From assembly GCF_004361735.1 (NCBI RefSeq), contig NZ_SNVV01000013.1:32181-96180 (forward strand): a stretch of DNA of 64,000 bases, written 5' to 3'. Positions within the stretch are counted from its first letter, which is position 1. Each line of letters begins with the position of its first letter. The translations under genes were made by a program, and so were the position numbers. Below, in pieces: positions 14,685 through 23,999 of the stretch. Source of the DNA: Azoarcus indigens (GTDB taxonomy: Bacteria > Pseudomonadota > Gammaproteobacteria > Burkholderiales > Rhodocyclaceae). Under the pieces are notes generated by a model, which had not been told where the DNA came from, searched no databases, and worked only from the letters and a program-made list of their open reading frames with translations.

Positions 14685-15908
14685 ATGGACAGAGTGCATA
14701 GCTGCGCGGCGCGTGGCGGGGATACCGCGGAGGTTTTCCGCAAACTGACGGCGCAATTGCCCGAGGGCGCCCGCGGGGCGCAGATGGTAGTGGCCTTCTA
14801 CGGCTGCGGGCACGACGACAACCTGTTGGCCGCCGAGCTGCGACGCCATTTTCCGCAGGCCGCCCTGGTGGGCGGCAGCTCCGCCGGTGGGCTGATGACC
14901 GAACGCGGCGTCATCGACGAGCAGGGCATAGGCCTGCTGGTGCTGGAGGATGCCGCCGGCGAATACGGCGCCGCCGCCGGGCCGCTGGGACACGATCCGG
15001 CGGCGGCGGCCGAGGCGCTGCTGGGGCAGGCGCTGGCAAGCTGCGGCTGCGAAGGGCAGTTGCCCGAGCTGGTATGGATCTACCAGGCGCCCGGTCAAGA
15101 GGAGGCGGTACTGGAGGGGCTGCGGCGGGTGGTGGGCAACACCTGCCCCATCATCGGCGGCACCTCGGCCGACGAAACGGTGGCCGGGCGCTGGCGCCAG
15201 CTGGGGCCGACGGGTGCCCTGAGCGACGGTCTGGTCGTCGGCGTGCTGTTCCCCTCCGCCGCGGTCGGCTTCGCTTTCCAGGGCGGCTATGAACCGGCAG
15301 GGCCCAGCGGGGTGGTGACCGGCATCGGTTTCCAGCCCGACGGTGCCAGCGGCGTGGTCACCCAGGGGCATGGGCGGGAGATCCTCTCCATCGACGGCGA
15401 ACCTGCCGCCGCGGTGTACAACCGCTGGACCGGCGGGGTGATCGCCGCCGAACTGGAACGCGGCGGCTCCATCCTGCAGCAGACCACGATGTTTCCGCTT
15501 GCCACCGATGGCGGCCGCATCGATGGCGTCACCCACTACCTGCTGATACACCCGGAGTCGGTCACGCCGGCAGGCGGCCTGCGGGTGTTCCGCGATGTGG
15601 CCGCCGGCACGCGGCTCTTCGCCATGCGCGGCGATCGCCGCCGCCTGATAGAGCGCGCCGGCCGCGTCAGCCGCCAGGCCCGCCGCAGCCTGCCAGACGC
15701 GCTGGCGGTGGCCGGCGCGCTGGTGGTGTATTGCGGCGGCTGCAAGATGGCGGTGGACAAGGAAATCGGCGAGGTCGCCGGCGCCATCGCCGAAAGCCTG
15801 CATGGCGCGCCCTTCCTCGGCTGCTTTACCTTCGGCGAACAGGGCTGCCTGATAGACAGCAATGTGCACGGCAACCTGATGATCTCGGCGGTGGTCTTCG
15901 CCCGCTGA
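14685..15908 (+). CDS. FIST (F-box and intracellular signal transduction) sensor protein
   Basis: A 407-residue cytoplasmic protein with FIST_N and FIST_C domains. The hallmarks are VAFYGCGHDD near residue 37, ALVGGSSAGGLMTERG near 57, CPIIGGTSADETVAG near 155 and the C-terminal GCFTFGEQG near residue 384 with CGGC near 348. FIST domains are thought to bind small ligands such as amino acids and commonly partner with GGDEF/EAL or chemotaxis proteins. The next gene, 29 bases on, encodes a GGDEF-EAL protein, so this is probably its input. The ATG at 14685 follows an AAAGGGGG tract. Confidence 0.88.
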   Translation: MDRVHSCAARGGDTAEVFRKLTAQLPEGARGAQMVVAFYGCGHDDNLLAAELRRHFPQAALVGGSSAGGLMTERGVIDEQGIGLLVLEDAAGEYGAAAGPLGHDPAAAAEALLGQALASCGCEGQLPELVWIYQAPGQEEAVLEGLRRVVGNTCPIIGGTSADETVAGRWRQLGPTGALSDGLVVGVLFPSAAVGFAFQGGYEPAGPSGVVTGIGFQPDGASGVVTQGHGREILSIDGEPAAAVYNRWTGGVIAAELERGGSILQQTTMFPLATDGGRIDGVTHYLLIHPESVTPAGGLRVFRDVAAGTRLFAMRGDRRRLIERAGRVSRQARRSLPDALAVAGALVVYCGGCKMAVDKEIGEVAGAIAESLHGAPFLGCFTFGEQGCLIDSNVHGNLMISAVVFAR

Positions 15909-15937
15909 ACGAACCGGCCCCGCTTCTGGACTTCTTC

Positions 15938-18244
15938 ATGTCATTCGACTCCCCCGTCCCGCCCGCCGAGAGCAACGAGGCCCTGCGCGAGGCGCTGCTC
16001 TCCCTGCGGCGGGACTACGACGCCCTGCGCCAGGCTGGCGCGGACGTGCAGCAACTGCTGGAAGCGCTCGAGTCCCTGCTCGGCGTGGAGGGCGAGGAAG
16101 ACCCCTTCGTCCGCGTCTTCTCCTCGCTGCGCAAGGTCTTCACCTTCTCCCAGGCGCTGATGCTGGCCGAGCCGGAAGGGGGCGGCGAGGCGCTGGAGTG
16201 CATCGTCGCCGAAGACGCGCGGCTGCTGCATTCGCGCTGGCCGGTGGCGGCCCTGTTCCGCAAGGTGATGGGCGGCAAGGTGGTGGCCACCTTCTCCACT
16301 TCCGGGCTGCCGGAATGGGAGGTGGCCGCCGGCCTCGGCCTGTCGCCGGCCGGCTCGGCGCTGCTGGTGCCGGTGCGCGTGCGCGAGCGGCGCGGCATCC
16401 TGCTGTTGCTGCGCGAGCCGGGGCTGCCGGGCTTCGACCGCGGCAATGTCGCACTGGCGCGGCGCTACTCGGTGCTGGTGTCCCACGCGCTGGCCAGCCG
16501 CTACGCCGCCGAGAGCGCGGCCGAGAGCCGGCGCCTGCTGGAGCTGAGCCGGCAGCTGCGCCAGAGCGAGCAGGTGGCCAAGCGCAACGCCGACCTGCTG
16601 CAGGAGCTGGTGCGGGCGATGCCGGTGGGCGTGGCGGTGCAGGACGAAGCCGGGCGGCTGCTGGTCGTCAACGACGCCGGCGCCCGGCTGCTGGGTGCCA
16701 GGGTGGAGGAGGTGCTCGGCGAACTGCCGCCGCACCTGCGGCCGGAAGGCGAGCAGGCTCAGGAGGCCCAGTTGCGCCTCACCCGCTACCGGGAGCGCCT
16801 GGCCGGTGGCCTGCCCTACACCCGCGAGCGCAGCGTGACGCTGGATGGAGAGGCGCGCACCGTGCTGCTCACCGGCACGCCGGTGCGCATCTTCGATGAA
16901 TACCTGATGCTCTCCACCTCGCTGGACATCACCGAGCGCAAACGCTTCGAGGAGGAGATGCAGCGCCACGCCTTCCACGATCCGCTCACCGGCCTGGCCA
17001 ACCGCGCGCTGATGAACGAGATCGTAGACAAGGCGGTGCGCGCCCACCAGGAGCGCGGCATGTTCGCGCTGGCCTTCATCGACATCGACAACTTCAAGCA
17101 GGTGAATGACTACTACAGCCACGGCATGGGCGACCAGTTGCTGATCGCCTTCTCCCGCCGGGTGGCGGAGGCGCTGCGGCCCAGCGACACGCTGGCGCGC
17201 ATCAGCGGCGACGAGTTCTTGCTGCTGGTCGATCCGGCGCAGAACGAAGCCGAGGTGGCACGGGTGATAGAGCGGGTGCTGGAAGCCTGCCGCCGGCCCT
17301 TCGTGGTGGAAGGCCACGAACTGCTGACCTCCGCCTCCATGGGGGTGAGTTTCTACCCGGCGCACGGCGGCGACTACGAGACCCTGAGGCGCTGCGCCGA
17401 CAGCGCCATCTACCAGGCCAAGAGCCTGCGCAAGGGCAGCGTGGCCTACTTCGATGCCAGCATGGGCCACGCGCTCACCGCGCGCATGGACCTGGAGCAG
17501 AGCCTGCGCGCCGCGGTCCGCGACCGCCATTTCCGCAACGCCTACCAGCCCAAGGTGCGGCTGGCGGATGAGGCAGTGGTCGGCTTCGAGGCGCTGGTGC
17601 GCTGGGTGGAGCCGGATGGCCGTATCCAGCCGCCGGGCGTGTTCATAGAGATGGCTGGCGAACTCGGCCTGCTGGACGAAATCACCCTACAGGTGCTGGA
17701 CGACATCGCCCGCGAACTGCCGTGCCTGAGTCGCCACTATGGCGCCGGTATCAGCGTGAGCTTCAACGTTTCCGCCCAGCAGGCGGGCGACATGCAGTTC
17801 ATCGACCGCCTGCTGGCCGCCATCTCCGCCAGCGGCATTGCCCGGCGGCTGGTGGTGGAACTCACCGAGGATGCGCTGGTCGCCGCCCAGCAGTTCCAGG
17901 ACGCGGTGCTGCCACGGCTGCGCGCGCTCGGCGTGCGGGTGTCCATCGACGATTTCGGCACCGGCTACTCCTCGCTGTCCACGCTGGCCGACATCACCGC
18001 CGACGAGTTGAAGGTGGATCGCGCCTTCATCACCGGCATCCATGAGCGGGCCCGCAGCCAGGGCATCCTCAAGGCCATCGAGTCGGTCTGCCGCGCGCTG
18101 CAGATCAGCATGGTGGCCGAGGGGGTGGAAGAGGTGGAGGAGTTGGACTACCTGCGCAGCCACACCGGCATCGCCACCGTGCAGGGTTACTGCTTCGGCC
18201 GGCCGGCCTTCCTGGAGGACTTGCTGCCGCGCAGCGGCGCTTGA
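15938..18244 (+). CDS. GAF-PAS-GGDEF-EAL cyclic-di-GMP turnover protein
   Basis: A 768-residue cytoplasmic protein: N-terminal helix, GAF-like domain (about 45-190), PAS domain (about 225-345), GGDEF domain with the signature as SGDEF near residue 423, and EAL domain with FEALVRW near residue 550 and DDFGTGYSSLSTL near 670. SGDEF variants are often active cyclases, and the EAL motif is intact, so it may both make and degrade cyclic-di-GMP, or the GGDEF domain may regulate the EAL domain. The start at 15938 lacks a clear ribosome site. Pairing with the FIST gene suggests a shared signal. Confidence 0.9.
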   Translation: MSFDSPVPPAESNEALREALLSLRRDYDALRQAGADVQQLLEALESLLGVEGEEDPFVRVFSSLRKVFTFSQALMLAEPEGGGEALECIVAEDARLLHSRWPVAALFRKVMGGKVVATFSTSGLPEWEVAAGLGLSPAGSALLVPVRVRERRGILLLLREPGLPGFDRGNVALARRYSVLVSHALASRYAAESAAESRRLLELSRQLRQSEQVAKRNADLLQELVRAMPVGVAVQDEAGRLLVVNDAGARLLGARVEEVLGELPPHLRPEGEQAQEAQLRLTRYRERLAGGLPYTRERSVTLDGEARTVLLTGTPVRIFDEYLMLSTSLDITERKRFEEEMQRHAFHDPLTGLANRALMNEIVDKAVRAHQERGMFALAFIDIDNFKQVNDYYSHGMGDQLLIAFSRRVAEALRPSDTLARISGDEFLLLVDPAQNEAEVARVIERVLEACRRPFVVEGHELLTSASMGVSFYPAHGGDYETLRRCADSAIYQAKSLRKGSVAYFDASMGHALTARMDLEQSLRAAVRDRHFRNAYQPKVRLADEAVVGFEALVRWVEPDGRIQPPGVFIEMAGELGLLDEITLQVLDDIARELPCLSRHYGAGISVSFNVSAQQAGDMQFIDRLLAAISASGIARRLVVELTEDALVAAQQFQDAVLPRLRALGVRVSIDDFGTGYSSLSTLADITADELKVDRAFITGIHERARSQGILKAIESVCRALQISMVAEGVEEVEELDYLRSHTGIATVQGYCFGRPAFLEDLLPRSGA

Positions 18245-18399
18245 GACGACGGGAATGTCGGCAGCCGGCAAACCGCAAAGTGTTCGCGAGGGGCGCAAGG
18301 CCCGCCGTGCGAGTGGCGCTGACTGCTGCATCGTCCTGCAGCCGTGCCAGCGGCCAGGCCTCCCCTGGGCTGTCTGCCTTGCCCTGCCGGCTGGCGGAT

Positions 18400-19182
18400 T
18401 CAGAATTCCCAGCTCAGCCCCAGGTTCCAAATTGCCACGCCGTCGCTGCGGCCGGCTGCGCCATAGAGTTTGAGCGCCTCGCTGGCAAGGTGACGCAGAC
18501 CGATCTGGTAGCCCGGCCAGGCATGCGTCTGGCCGAAGCGCTCCAGCGTCAGGCTGCTGGTTTCGCTCAGTGGCAGGTCCAGGCCCAGCCCCCAGCGGGT
18601 GGCGTCTTCCGCCTCGCCGGCGGTGCGCGTCCATTCGTGGCCGAGGTTGAGATGCAGCAGCGAACCGTGCGGCTGTTGCCAGCTCAGCAGCAGATCCGCG
18701 GAGCGGCCATGCTCGTCGTCGCCGTCTTCCTTGTCGTCCGGCCGCAGCGCGTAGTACTGGAGCAGCAGACCGGCGGCGAGGCCGGCCTCCGTCTGCCAGG
18801 GAACCCATTTCATGCCGAGGCCGCCGTGGGCCATCCGGGCGTCCGTGCCCTGTCCATGGGCGCGCGAGGCCGCCAGCGCCAGTTGCAGTTCCAGCGTTTC
18901 GCTCAGCCCGTAGGCAAGGCTGGCGCCCATGCCGTGGTGGCTGCCGTCGTCGAAGCCAGCGGTTTCCAGGTTGCCCCTGCCGCGGCCGGAAGTGGCGGCG
19001 TCGTCCACCAGCATCGGGCTCTCCGCCCAAGCGCTTCCTCCGGTCAGCGTACAGGCGGTCAGCATCATGAGCGCCGCGGATAGGATGCTGCGGTTGCGGG
19101 ACGCTTCGCAGCCGGGGCGGGCGGCAAGAAGCCGACGGGGGGCCGGGCCTGGATTCCGGCCTGGGTGGGTGGGCATGGGCAT
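18400..19182 (-). CDS. Predicted outer-membrane beta-barrel protein, unknown
   Basis: A 260-residue protein with an export signal and a body of alternating hydrophobic strands ending VAIWNLGLSWEF, the terminal aromatic pattern of outer-membrane proteins. The export region is unusual: a 35-residue arginine- and proline-rich stretch precedes the hydrophobic core ILSAALMMLTACTLTGGSAWA, which contains both an LTAC lipobox-like motif and an AWA-E signal-peptidase I site. A start further in (at the MMLTAC methionines) would be too short. ATGs at 19182 and 19176 are both possible, with AAGGA just upstream. It converges on the GGDEF-EAL gene. Family not recognised. Confidence 0.65.
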   Translation of the reverse strand: MPMPTHPGRNPGPAPRRLLAARPGCEASRNRSILSAALMMLTACTLTGGSAWAESPMLVDDAATSGRGRGNLETAGFDDGSHHGMGASLAYGLSETLELQLALAASRAHGQGTDARMAHGGLGMKWVPWQTEAGLAAGLLLQYYALRPDDKEDGDDEHGRSADLLLSWQQPHGSLLHLNLGHEWTRTAGEAEDATRWGLGLDLPLSETSSLTLERFGQTHAWPGYQIGLRHLASEALKLYGAAGRSDGVAIWNLGLSWEF

Positions 19183-19591
19183 GAGTCCTTGTTTTTCTGC
19201 ATGCGCCGGGGGGCGAAGGTGGAGCAGTGGAGGCTGTGCTTATCGCATGATCATAGATTTAACGCACTGTTTTCGCTGGCGTGCGCCGCAAGTCTCTCGC
19301 GGGGTCGGCGTTGCTCCGGTGGCAGCCTGCCGGGTGGATGCGGCTGGGAGAGGTTCGAGTGGAGCTCCGGGGCTGGACACGGCTGAGGTCGCGGCCGCCT
19401 CACTTTCGTCCTAGCCGATGCCTGCCCCGGGCGGCGTGCGTGCATCGCCCGGCGGGGGCGTTCCTGCCACGAACAGAATGCGTGACTCCGTGATTTATTC
19501 TTTTCTTCAAGGAGTTGATATTTTGCATAATCCAAATGGACTAGTACGCAGATAATCGCGGCCCGCTGGCTAGGGGCAGCCTGGAGGGGGC
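19183..19591. other. Intergenic region between divergent genes
   Basis: These 409 bases are less GC-rich at both ends than the genes around them. Short AT-rich runs (near 19240-19275 and 19490-19540) include CATAAT at 19526-19531 and TTGATA at 19515-19520, which may belong to a promoter for the diguanylate cyclase, but no well-spaced pair is seen. No ORF or RNA gene was recognised. Confidence 0.4.
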
Positions 19592-21457
19592 ATGAATCTC
19601 AATCGCAAGATCACTCTGCTGTTCGTCTGCGTTGCGCTGGGCATCCTGGTCATGCTGATCGCGATCAGCCTTTACGCATTCCGCAGCTATTCCATTGCCT
19701 CCTCGACCGCGCATGTGCGCACCGCCGCCGAGGTGGTGCGGGTGCACCTCACCGAAGCCATGATCCATGGCGTGATCGACAAGCGGGAGCAGTTCCTCGA
19801 GCGTCTGATGGAGGTGAAGGGCCTGCACAGCGCGCGGGTGGTGCGCTCGCCGGAGGTGACGCGGCAGTTCGGTGCCGGCCTGCTGCGCGAACTGCCGGCG
19901 GACGAGATTGAGCGCCTGGTGCTGGCGGACGGCAAGGCGCGCTACATCCTCACCGACGAACTGGGCACGCCGATGTTCCGCGGCACCATTCCTTTCGCCG
20001 CCTCTGCCCGCGGTACGCCCAACTGCCTGCAGTGCCACCAGGTGCCGGAGGGCTCGGTGCTGGGCGCGGTGACCATGGAGTTGTCGCTGGAAGAGCTGAA
20101 GCGCCAGGCGCTGTACACCATCGCCGGGCTGATCCTCACCGTCGGCCTGTTCTCCTTCTTCGCCATCCTGATTGCCCGCCGCCTCATCCTGCCGGTAGGC
20201 CGCACCGCGCAGGCCGTGGAGCAGGCGGTGGAGCGGGCGCTCAAGGGCGACTTCAAAGGCGAGGTGGCTTGTCGCACCGACGACGAGATCGGCCACATCG
20301 CGGTGCAGACCAACCGCCTGCTGGGCTTCCTGGACGATGGGCTGAGCCGCATCAGCGGCCGGGTGTCGCAGCTCACCGGCCGGACCCCGCAGGCGGACGA
20401 GAACCAGCTGGAAACCACCATAGACATGGTGAACGGCCTGGCCGATGCCTCCACCTTCAAGCAGGCCATCGAGGAAGACGAAACCAAGGCGGAGATCTTC
20501 GACCGCTTCGGCCAGGTGCTGGCGGAGCGATTCGACATCCGCAGCTACACCCTCTACGACGTCACCGGCCCCAAGCAACTCGACCCGGTGATGGTGGATG
20601 GCGAGGCCGGCGCGCCCTGCCGCTGGTGCGATCCGCAGATCCTGGTGCGCAGCGACATGTGCCGCGTCAAACGTTCCGGCCATGCGGTGGACGGGCTGGC
20701 GCGGCCGGGCATCTGCTATGCCTTCCGCTCGACCACCGAGGGCAACGAGCCGTTGCGCCACTACTGCGTGCCCATCATGCAGTCTGGCTCGGTGGGCAGC
20801 GTGGTGCAGCTGGTGGCGCCGGCCAGCCAGTCGGCCAGGCTGGAGAGCTGCATCCCCTACATCAACGTCTATCTGCGCGAGATGGCGCCGGTGCTGGAGG
20901 CCAAGCGCCTCACCGAAACCCTGCGCGATTCCTCGCTGCGCGATGCCCTCACCGGCCTCAACAACCGCCGCTTCCTGGAGGAGTACGTCGATACGCTGAT
21001 GGCCAACGCCCACCGCCGCAACATCCCGCTGGCGGTGCTGCTGCTGGACCTGGACTACTTCAAGGTAGTGAACGACACCCTGGGTCATGACGCCGGCGAC
21101 GTGGTGCTGAAGGCGCTGTCGGGCGTGCTGCGGCAGTCGGTGCGGGCCTCGGACATGGTGATCCGCTTCGGTGGCGAGGAATTCCTGGTGGTGCTGCAGG
21201 ATGCCCCTCCGGAGGCGGCGCTGGGCGTGGCGGAGAACATCCGCAGCGCGGTGGAGAGGCTGCGCACTCCGGTGGGCGGCACCATGCTGCAGAAGACCAT
21301 CTCCATCGGTGTTGCCATGTACCCGGAAGACAGCGAAACCTTCTGGCAGGCGGTGAAGTTCGCCGACGTGGCGCTCTACCGGGCGAAGGAGAGCGGTCGC
21401 AACCGGGTGGTGCGCTTCACCGCCGACATGTGGGAAGGGCACGCCGAGGCCTATTGA
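19592..21457 (+). CDS. Membrane diguanylate cyclase with a periplasmic haem-c motif
   Basis: A 621-residue sensor: membrane span 8-30, a periplasmic domain of about 140 residues, span 174-197, HAMP (about 198-250), a GAF-like cytoplasmic domain, and a GGDEF domain (GGEEF at 527-531), so an active diguanylate cyclase is expected. In the periplasmic domain NCLQCHQ holds C145-x2-C148-H149, the covalent haem c attachment motif. The cytoplasmic domain has five cysteines (C343, C346, C357, C375, C392), with CRWC able to bind metal or sense redox state. I infer a redox or gas sensor that sets cyclic-di-GMP. No ideal ribosome site; CTGGAGGGGGC lies just upstream. Confidence 0.9.
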   Translation: MNLNRKITLLFVCVALGILVMLIAISLYAFRSYSIASSTAHVRTAAEVVRVHLTEAMIHGVIDKREQFLERLMEVKGLHSARVVRSPEVTRQFGAGLLRELPADEIERLVLADGKARYILTDELGTPMFRGTIPFAASARGTPNCLQCHQVPEGSVLGAVTMELSLEELKRQALYTIAGLILTVGLFSFFAILIARRLILPVGRTAQAVEQAVERALKGDFKGEVACRTDDEIGHIAVQTNRLLGFLDDGLSRISGRVSQLTGRTPQADENQLETTIDMVNGLADASTFKQAIEEDETKAEIFDRFGQVLAERFDIRSYTLYDVTGPKQLDPVMVDGEAGAPCRWCDPQILVRSDMCRVKRSGHAVDGLARPGICYAFRSTTEGNEPLRHYCVPIMQSGSVGSVVQLVAPASQSARLESCIPYINVYLREMAPVLEAKRLTETLRDSSLRDALTGLNNRRFLEEYVDTLMANAHRRNIPLAVLLLDLDYFKVVNDTLGHDAGDVVLKALSGVLRQSVRASDMVIRFGGEEFLVVLQDAPPEAALGVAENIRSAVERLRTPVGGTMLQKTISIGVAMYPEDSETFWQAVKFADVALYRAKESGRNRVVRFTADMWEGHAEAY

Positions 21458-21575
21458 AGGCAAGGTGGCCGGGGCGGGGCATATCGCTGGCCACCGTGGC
21501 CGCCTGCCGGGGCGCGGGCAAGCCGATGTTCAGCCCGCGGGCGTGCGCGTCAAGCGGTGCCTGCGGCGGTTCGGC

Positions 21576-21992
21576 TCACACCCGGCCGAAGCCCAGGTAC
21601 TGGCGTTCGAAACGCTGCTTGCCTTCGGCCAGGAAACCGTCGAAATCCCACTCGCCAGCGACTAGCAGATGGGCGAATTCGGGGCGGAAAACGTAGGTGT
21701 CTGCGTCCTCGATACGGCCATCGGCCAGTTCCACCTTCACCTGGAGCCGCAGGTATTGCTCGCCTTCGAAGGCATCCAGGCGAGCGAGGGCGGTGGACGG
21801 AACGTTGCGGTAGAGCACGCCGGCCACGTGCGCGCCTGCGGCGGGAACCATGCCGGGATAGGCTTCGCCCCGCACGGGATGGCGTCGGTGCCCATGCAGG
21901 ATGGCGGCTTCGTATTCCAGTACCAAGCCGGCCACGCCGAACATGATGTCGGAGCACATCAGGGAGCCATAGGTGAAGCAGTGCCGGCTCAC
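21576..21992 (-). CDS. Gamma-glutamylcyclotransferase-like (AIG2-like) protein
   Basis: A 138-residue protein with the family's substrate loop at its N-terminus (FTYGSLMCSDIM) and the catalytic-type glutamate in DAFEGEQYLR near residue 77. These proteins release 5-oxoproline from gamma-glutamyl amides, though many bacterial members have unknown substrates. The start is GTG at 21990-21992 because the YGSL motif must lie near the N-terminus. It overlaps the upstream gene's stop by four bases (GTGA), so it is translationally coupled. Cytoplasmic, no signal peptide. Confidence 0.85.
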   Translation of the reverse strand: MSRHCFTYGSLMCSDIMFGVAGLVLEYEAAILHGHRRHPVRGEAYPGMVPAAGAHVAGVLYRNVPSTALARLDAFEGEQYLRLQVKVELADGRIEDADTYVFRPEFAHLLVAGEWDFDGFLAEGKQRFERQYLGFGRV

Positions 21993-22678
21993 GGCTTGCC
22001 TTCTCCGGCTTGCCAGGCGGCTTGCAGCAGCGCGCGGTGGCGTGCCAGCTCCATTACCGCGACCTCAATCACCGGCCCACTCAAGGTCTGACCCGCGCAG
22101 CTGGCTGGCAGGCGGGCGCTGGCTCCGCCGTGGACGACGATGACTTCCAGCGCTTCCTGCTTGGGGTGCAGGCGCTGCTGGCGGTCGCGTTCGCCCACCA
22201 GCACGCTGCCGTTGGTGAGATTGAGCCGAGCCGCCAACTCGGCATCCGTCCCGGAGGTGAGCCTGGCGCTGACCACGCAGGGCACCATGCGGTATTCGTT
22301 AACCAGGGCCAGGGCTTGCCGGCGCAGGAAGGCGCGCTGCTCTTCCTCGCCGTTGGGCAGGCGGCCGGCGGCGCGGCGGGCGAGCTGCGGCAACTCCTCG
22401 TCGGTGAGATGGGGCGCGGCCTCCGCGAGCAGGGCCGGGGCGAGCGTCGGCGTGCCGAGGTCGGTGGCCTCCAGGTGGTGGTGGTGAGCGAGGATGCGGC
22501 CGCCTACCTGGGCCAGCTGCTTGCCGGTAACGGTGGGCATGCCCTGGAACACCATGCTGCCCAGCAACTGGTGCAACTGCTTGCACAAAGCCTCATGACC
22601 GCCCTGGGTCAGTGACTCGGGTAGCGCGAGGTCGAATTCGAAGGTGACGCTGAGTTTGACGTTGGGCTTGCCGGACAT
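21989..22678 (-). CDS. Hypothetical protein
   Basis: A 229-residue protein I do not recognise. It opens MSGKPNVKLSVTFEFDLALP, contains a four-histidine run (ILAHHHHLEATDLGTP near residue 82) that could bind metal, and a central acidic helical segment (EEEQRAFLRRQALALVNEYR). No signal peptide or membrane span. The ATG at 22678 is preferred; an in-frame GTG at 22711 is possible. It is translationally coupled to the gamma-glutamylcyclotransferase-like gene and lies on the far side of the fba terminator, so the pair forms its own unit. Confidence 0.65.
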   Translation of the reverse strand: MSGKPNVKLSVTFEFDLALPESLTQGGHEALCKQLHQLLGSMVFQGMPTVTGKQLAQVGGRILAHHHHLEATDLGTPTLAPALLAEAAPHLTDEELPQLARRAAGRLPNGEEEQRAFLRRQALALVNEYRMVPCVVSARLTSGTDAELAARLNLTNGSVLVGERDRQQRLHPKQEALEVIVVHGGASARLPASCAGQTLSGPVIEVAVMELARHRALLQAAWQAGEGKP

Positions 22679-22769
22679 GATCGCTTTCCGTGCTCCGGTA
22701 GGGGTATGCACGGCGGGATTATGCGGCAGGCGGGTGGCGTCGGAGAGCGTGCGTATTACGCGGCAGACG

Positions 22770-22799
22770 AAAAAAAACCGCCCGGCGGCTGCCGGGCGG
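22770..22799 (-). terminator. Rho-independent terminator of fba
   Basis: On the minus strand CCGCCCGGC, a 4-base loop and GCCGGGCGG are followed by eight T residues. It ends the fba transcript 20 bases after the stop codon. Confidence 0.93.
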
Positions 22800-22820
22800 C
22801 CGGGTGTCGCTCGTGGCCGT

Positions 22821-23885
22821 TCAGCGCACGACCTGTGTCAGCTCGCCAGCCTTGTAGCGGGCGGCAATCTTCTCCAGCGGCACCGGCTTGATCTTCGACG
22901 CTTGGCCGGCGCTGCCGAATGCCTCGAAGCGGGCCTTGCATACCAGCTTGGCGGCTTCGCGGGCGGGCTTCAGGAACTCGCGCGGGTCGAACTTGGAGGG
23001 GTTCTCGACGAAGAACTTGCGGATGGCGCCGGTCATCGCCAGGCGAATGTCGGTGTCGATGTTGATCTTGCGCACGCCGTACTTGATGCCCTGGACGATT
23101 TCCTCGACCGGCACGCCGTAGGTCTCCTTCATGTCGCCGCCGTACTGGCGGATGATCTCCAGCAGTTCCTGCGGCACCGAGCTGGAGCCGTGCATCACCA
23201 GGTGGGTGTTCGGCAGGCGGGCGTGGATGGCCTTGATGCGGTCGATGGCGAGGATGTCGCCAGTGGGCTTGCGGGTGAACTTGTAGGCGCCGTGGCTGGT
23301 GCCGATGGCGATGGCGAGCGCGTCGCAGTCGGTCTTCTTGACGAAGTCGGCGGCCTGGTCCGGGTCGGTAAGGAGGGCGCTGTGGTCCAGTTTGCCTTCG
23401 GCACCGATGCCGTCTTCCTCGCCGGCCATGCCGGTTTCCAGGGAGCCGAGGCAGCCGAGCTCGGCTTCCACGGTGACGCCGATGGCGTGGCTCATCTCGA
23501 CGACCTTGCGCGAGACTTCGACGTTGTACTCATAGGAGGAGGGCGTCTTGCCGTCTTCCATCAGCGAGCCGTCCATCATCACGCTGGAGAAGCCGGAGCG
23601 GATGGCGGCCAGGCACACTGCCGGGCTCTGGCCATGGTCCTGGTGCATGACGACCGGAATCTGCGGATAGGCTTCGACGGCGGCGTCGATCAGGTGGCGC
23701 AGGAAAGCCTCGCCGGCGTATTTACGCGCACCGGCGGAGGCCTGCATGATCACCGGGCTGTCGCATTCGGCCGCCGCCTCCATGATGGCCTGGACCTGCT
23801 CGAGATTGTTCACATTGAACGCGGGCAGGCCGTAGCCGTTCTCGGCGGCGTGGTCCAGCAGCTGGCGCATGGAAACGAGGGGCAT
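22821..23885 (-). CDS. fba: Fructose-1,6-bisphosphate aldolase, class II
   Basis: A 354-residue zinc-dependent aldolase that cleaves or forms fructose 1,6-bisphosphate and can also serve sedoheptulose bisphosphate formation in the Calvin cycle. Zinc and substrate motifs are visible: [11 protein letters not shown] near residue 80, [14 protein letters not shown] near 143, [11 protein letters not shown] near 200 and [10 protein letters not shown] near 233. [20 protein letters not shown] is typical of the long class IIB form. The ATG at 23885 has GGAG upstream; in-frame sequence beyond it is not aldolase-like. It follows pyk after 167 bases, with its own promoter-like sequence, and ends at a strong terminator. 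Confidence 0.96.
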   Translation of the reverse strand: MPLVSMRQLLDHAAENGYGLPAFNVNNLEQVQAIMEAAAECDSPVIMQASAGARKYAGEAFLRHLIDAAVEAYPQIPVVMHQDHGQSPAVCLAAIRSGFSSVMMDGSLMEDGKTPSSYEYNVEVSRKVVEMSHAIGVTVEAELGCLGSLETGMAGEEDGIGAEGKLDHSALLTDPDQAADFVKKTDCDALAIAIGTSHGAYKFTRKPTGDILAIDRIKAIHARLPNTHLVMHGSSSVPQELLEIIRQYGGDMKETYGVPVEEIVQGIKYGVRKINIDTDIRLAMTGAIRKFFVENPSKFDPREFLKPAREAAKLVCKARFEAFGSAGQASKIKPVPLEKIAARYKAGELTQVVR

Positions 23886-23959
23886 TGGAATTCTCCGAGG
23901 GTGCCGGCGGGGGCCGGACTGGGCTGTTGGATTGAATGCGTGGGCGTAGTTAGATGCGC

Positions 23960-23989
23960 ATTTTATCGCGCCCGGCCCAGCCGCCGTAA
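23960..23989 (-). promoter_or_regulatory. Probable fba promoter
   Basis: On the minus strand TTACGG (23984-23989) and TAAAAT (23960-23965) are separated by 18 bases and point toward fba, whose ATG is 75 bases downstream. A perfect inverted repeat lies just upstream at 24000-24016. Confidence 0.55.
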
Positions 23990-23999
23990 GCGGCATATA

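Noticed and set aside
21464..21495. GGTGGCC/GGCCACC inverted repeat after the diguanylate cyclase
   Set aside because: The loop is 18 bases and there is no T tract; probably chance in GC-rich DNA.
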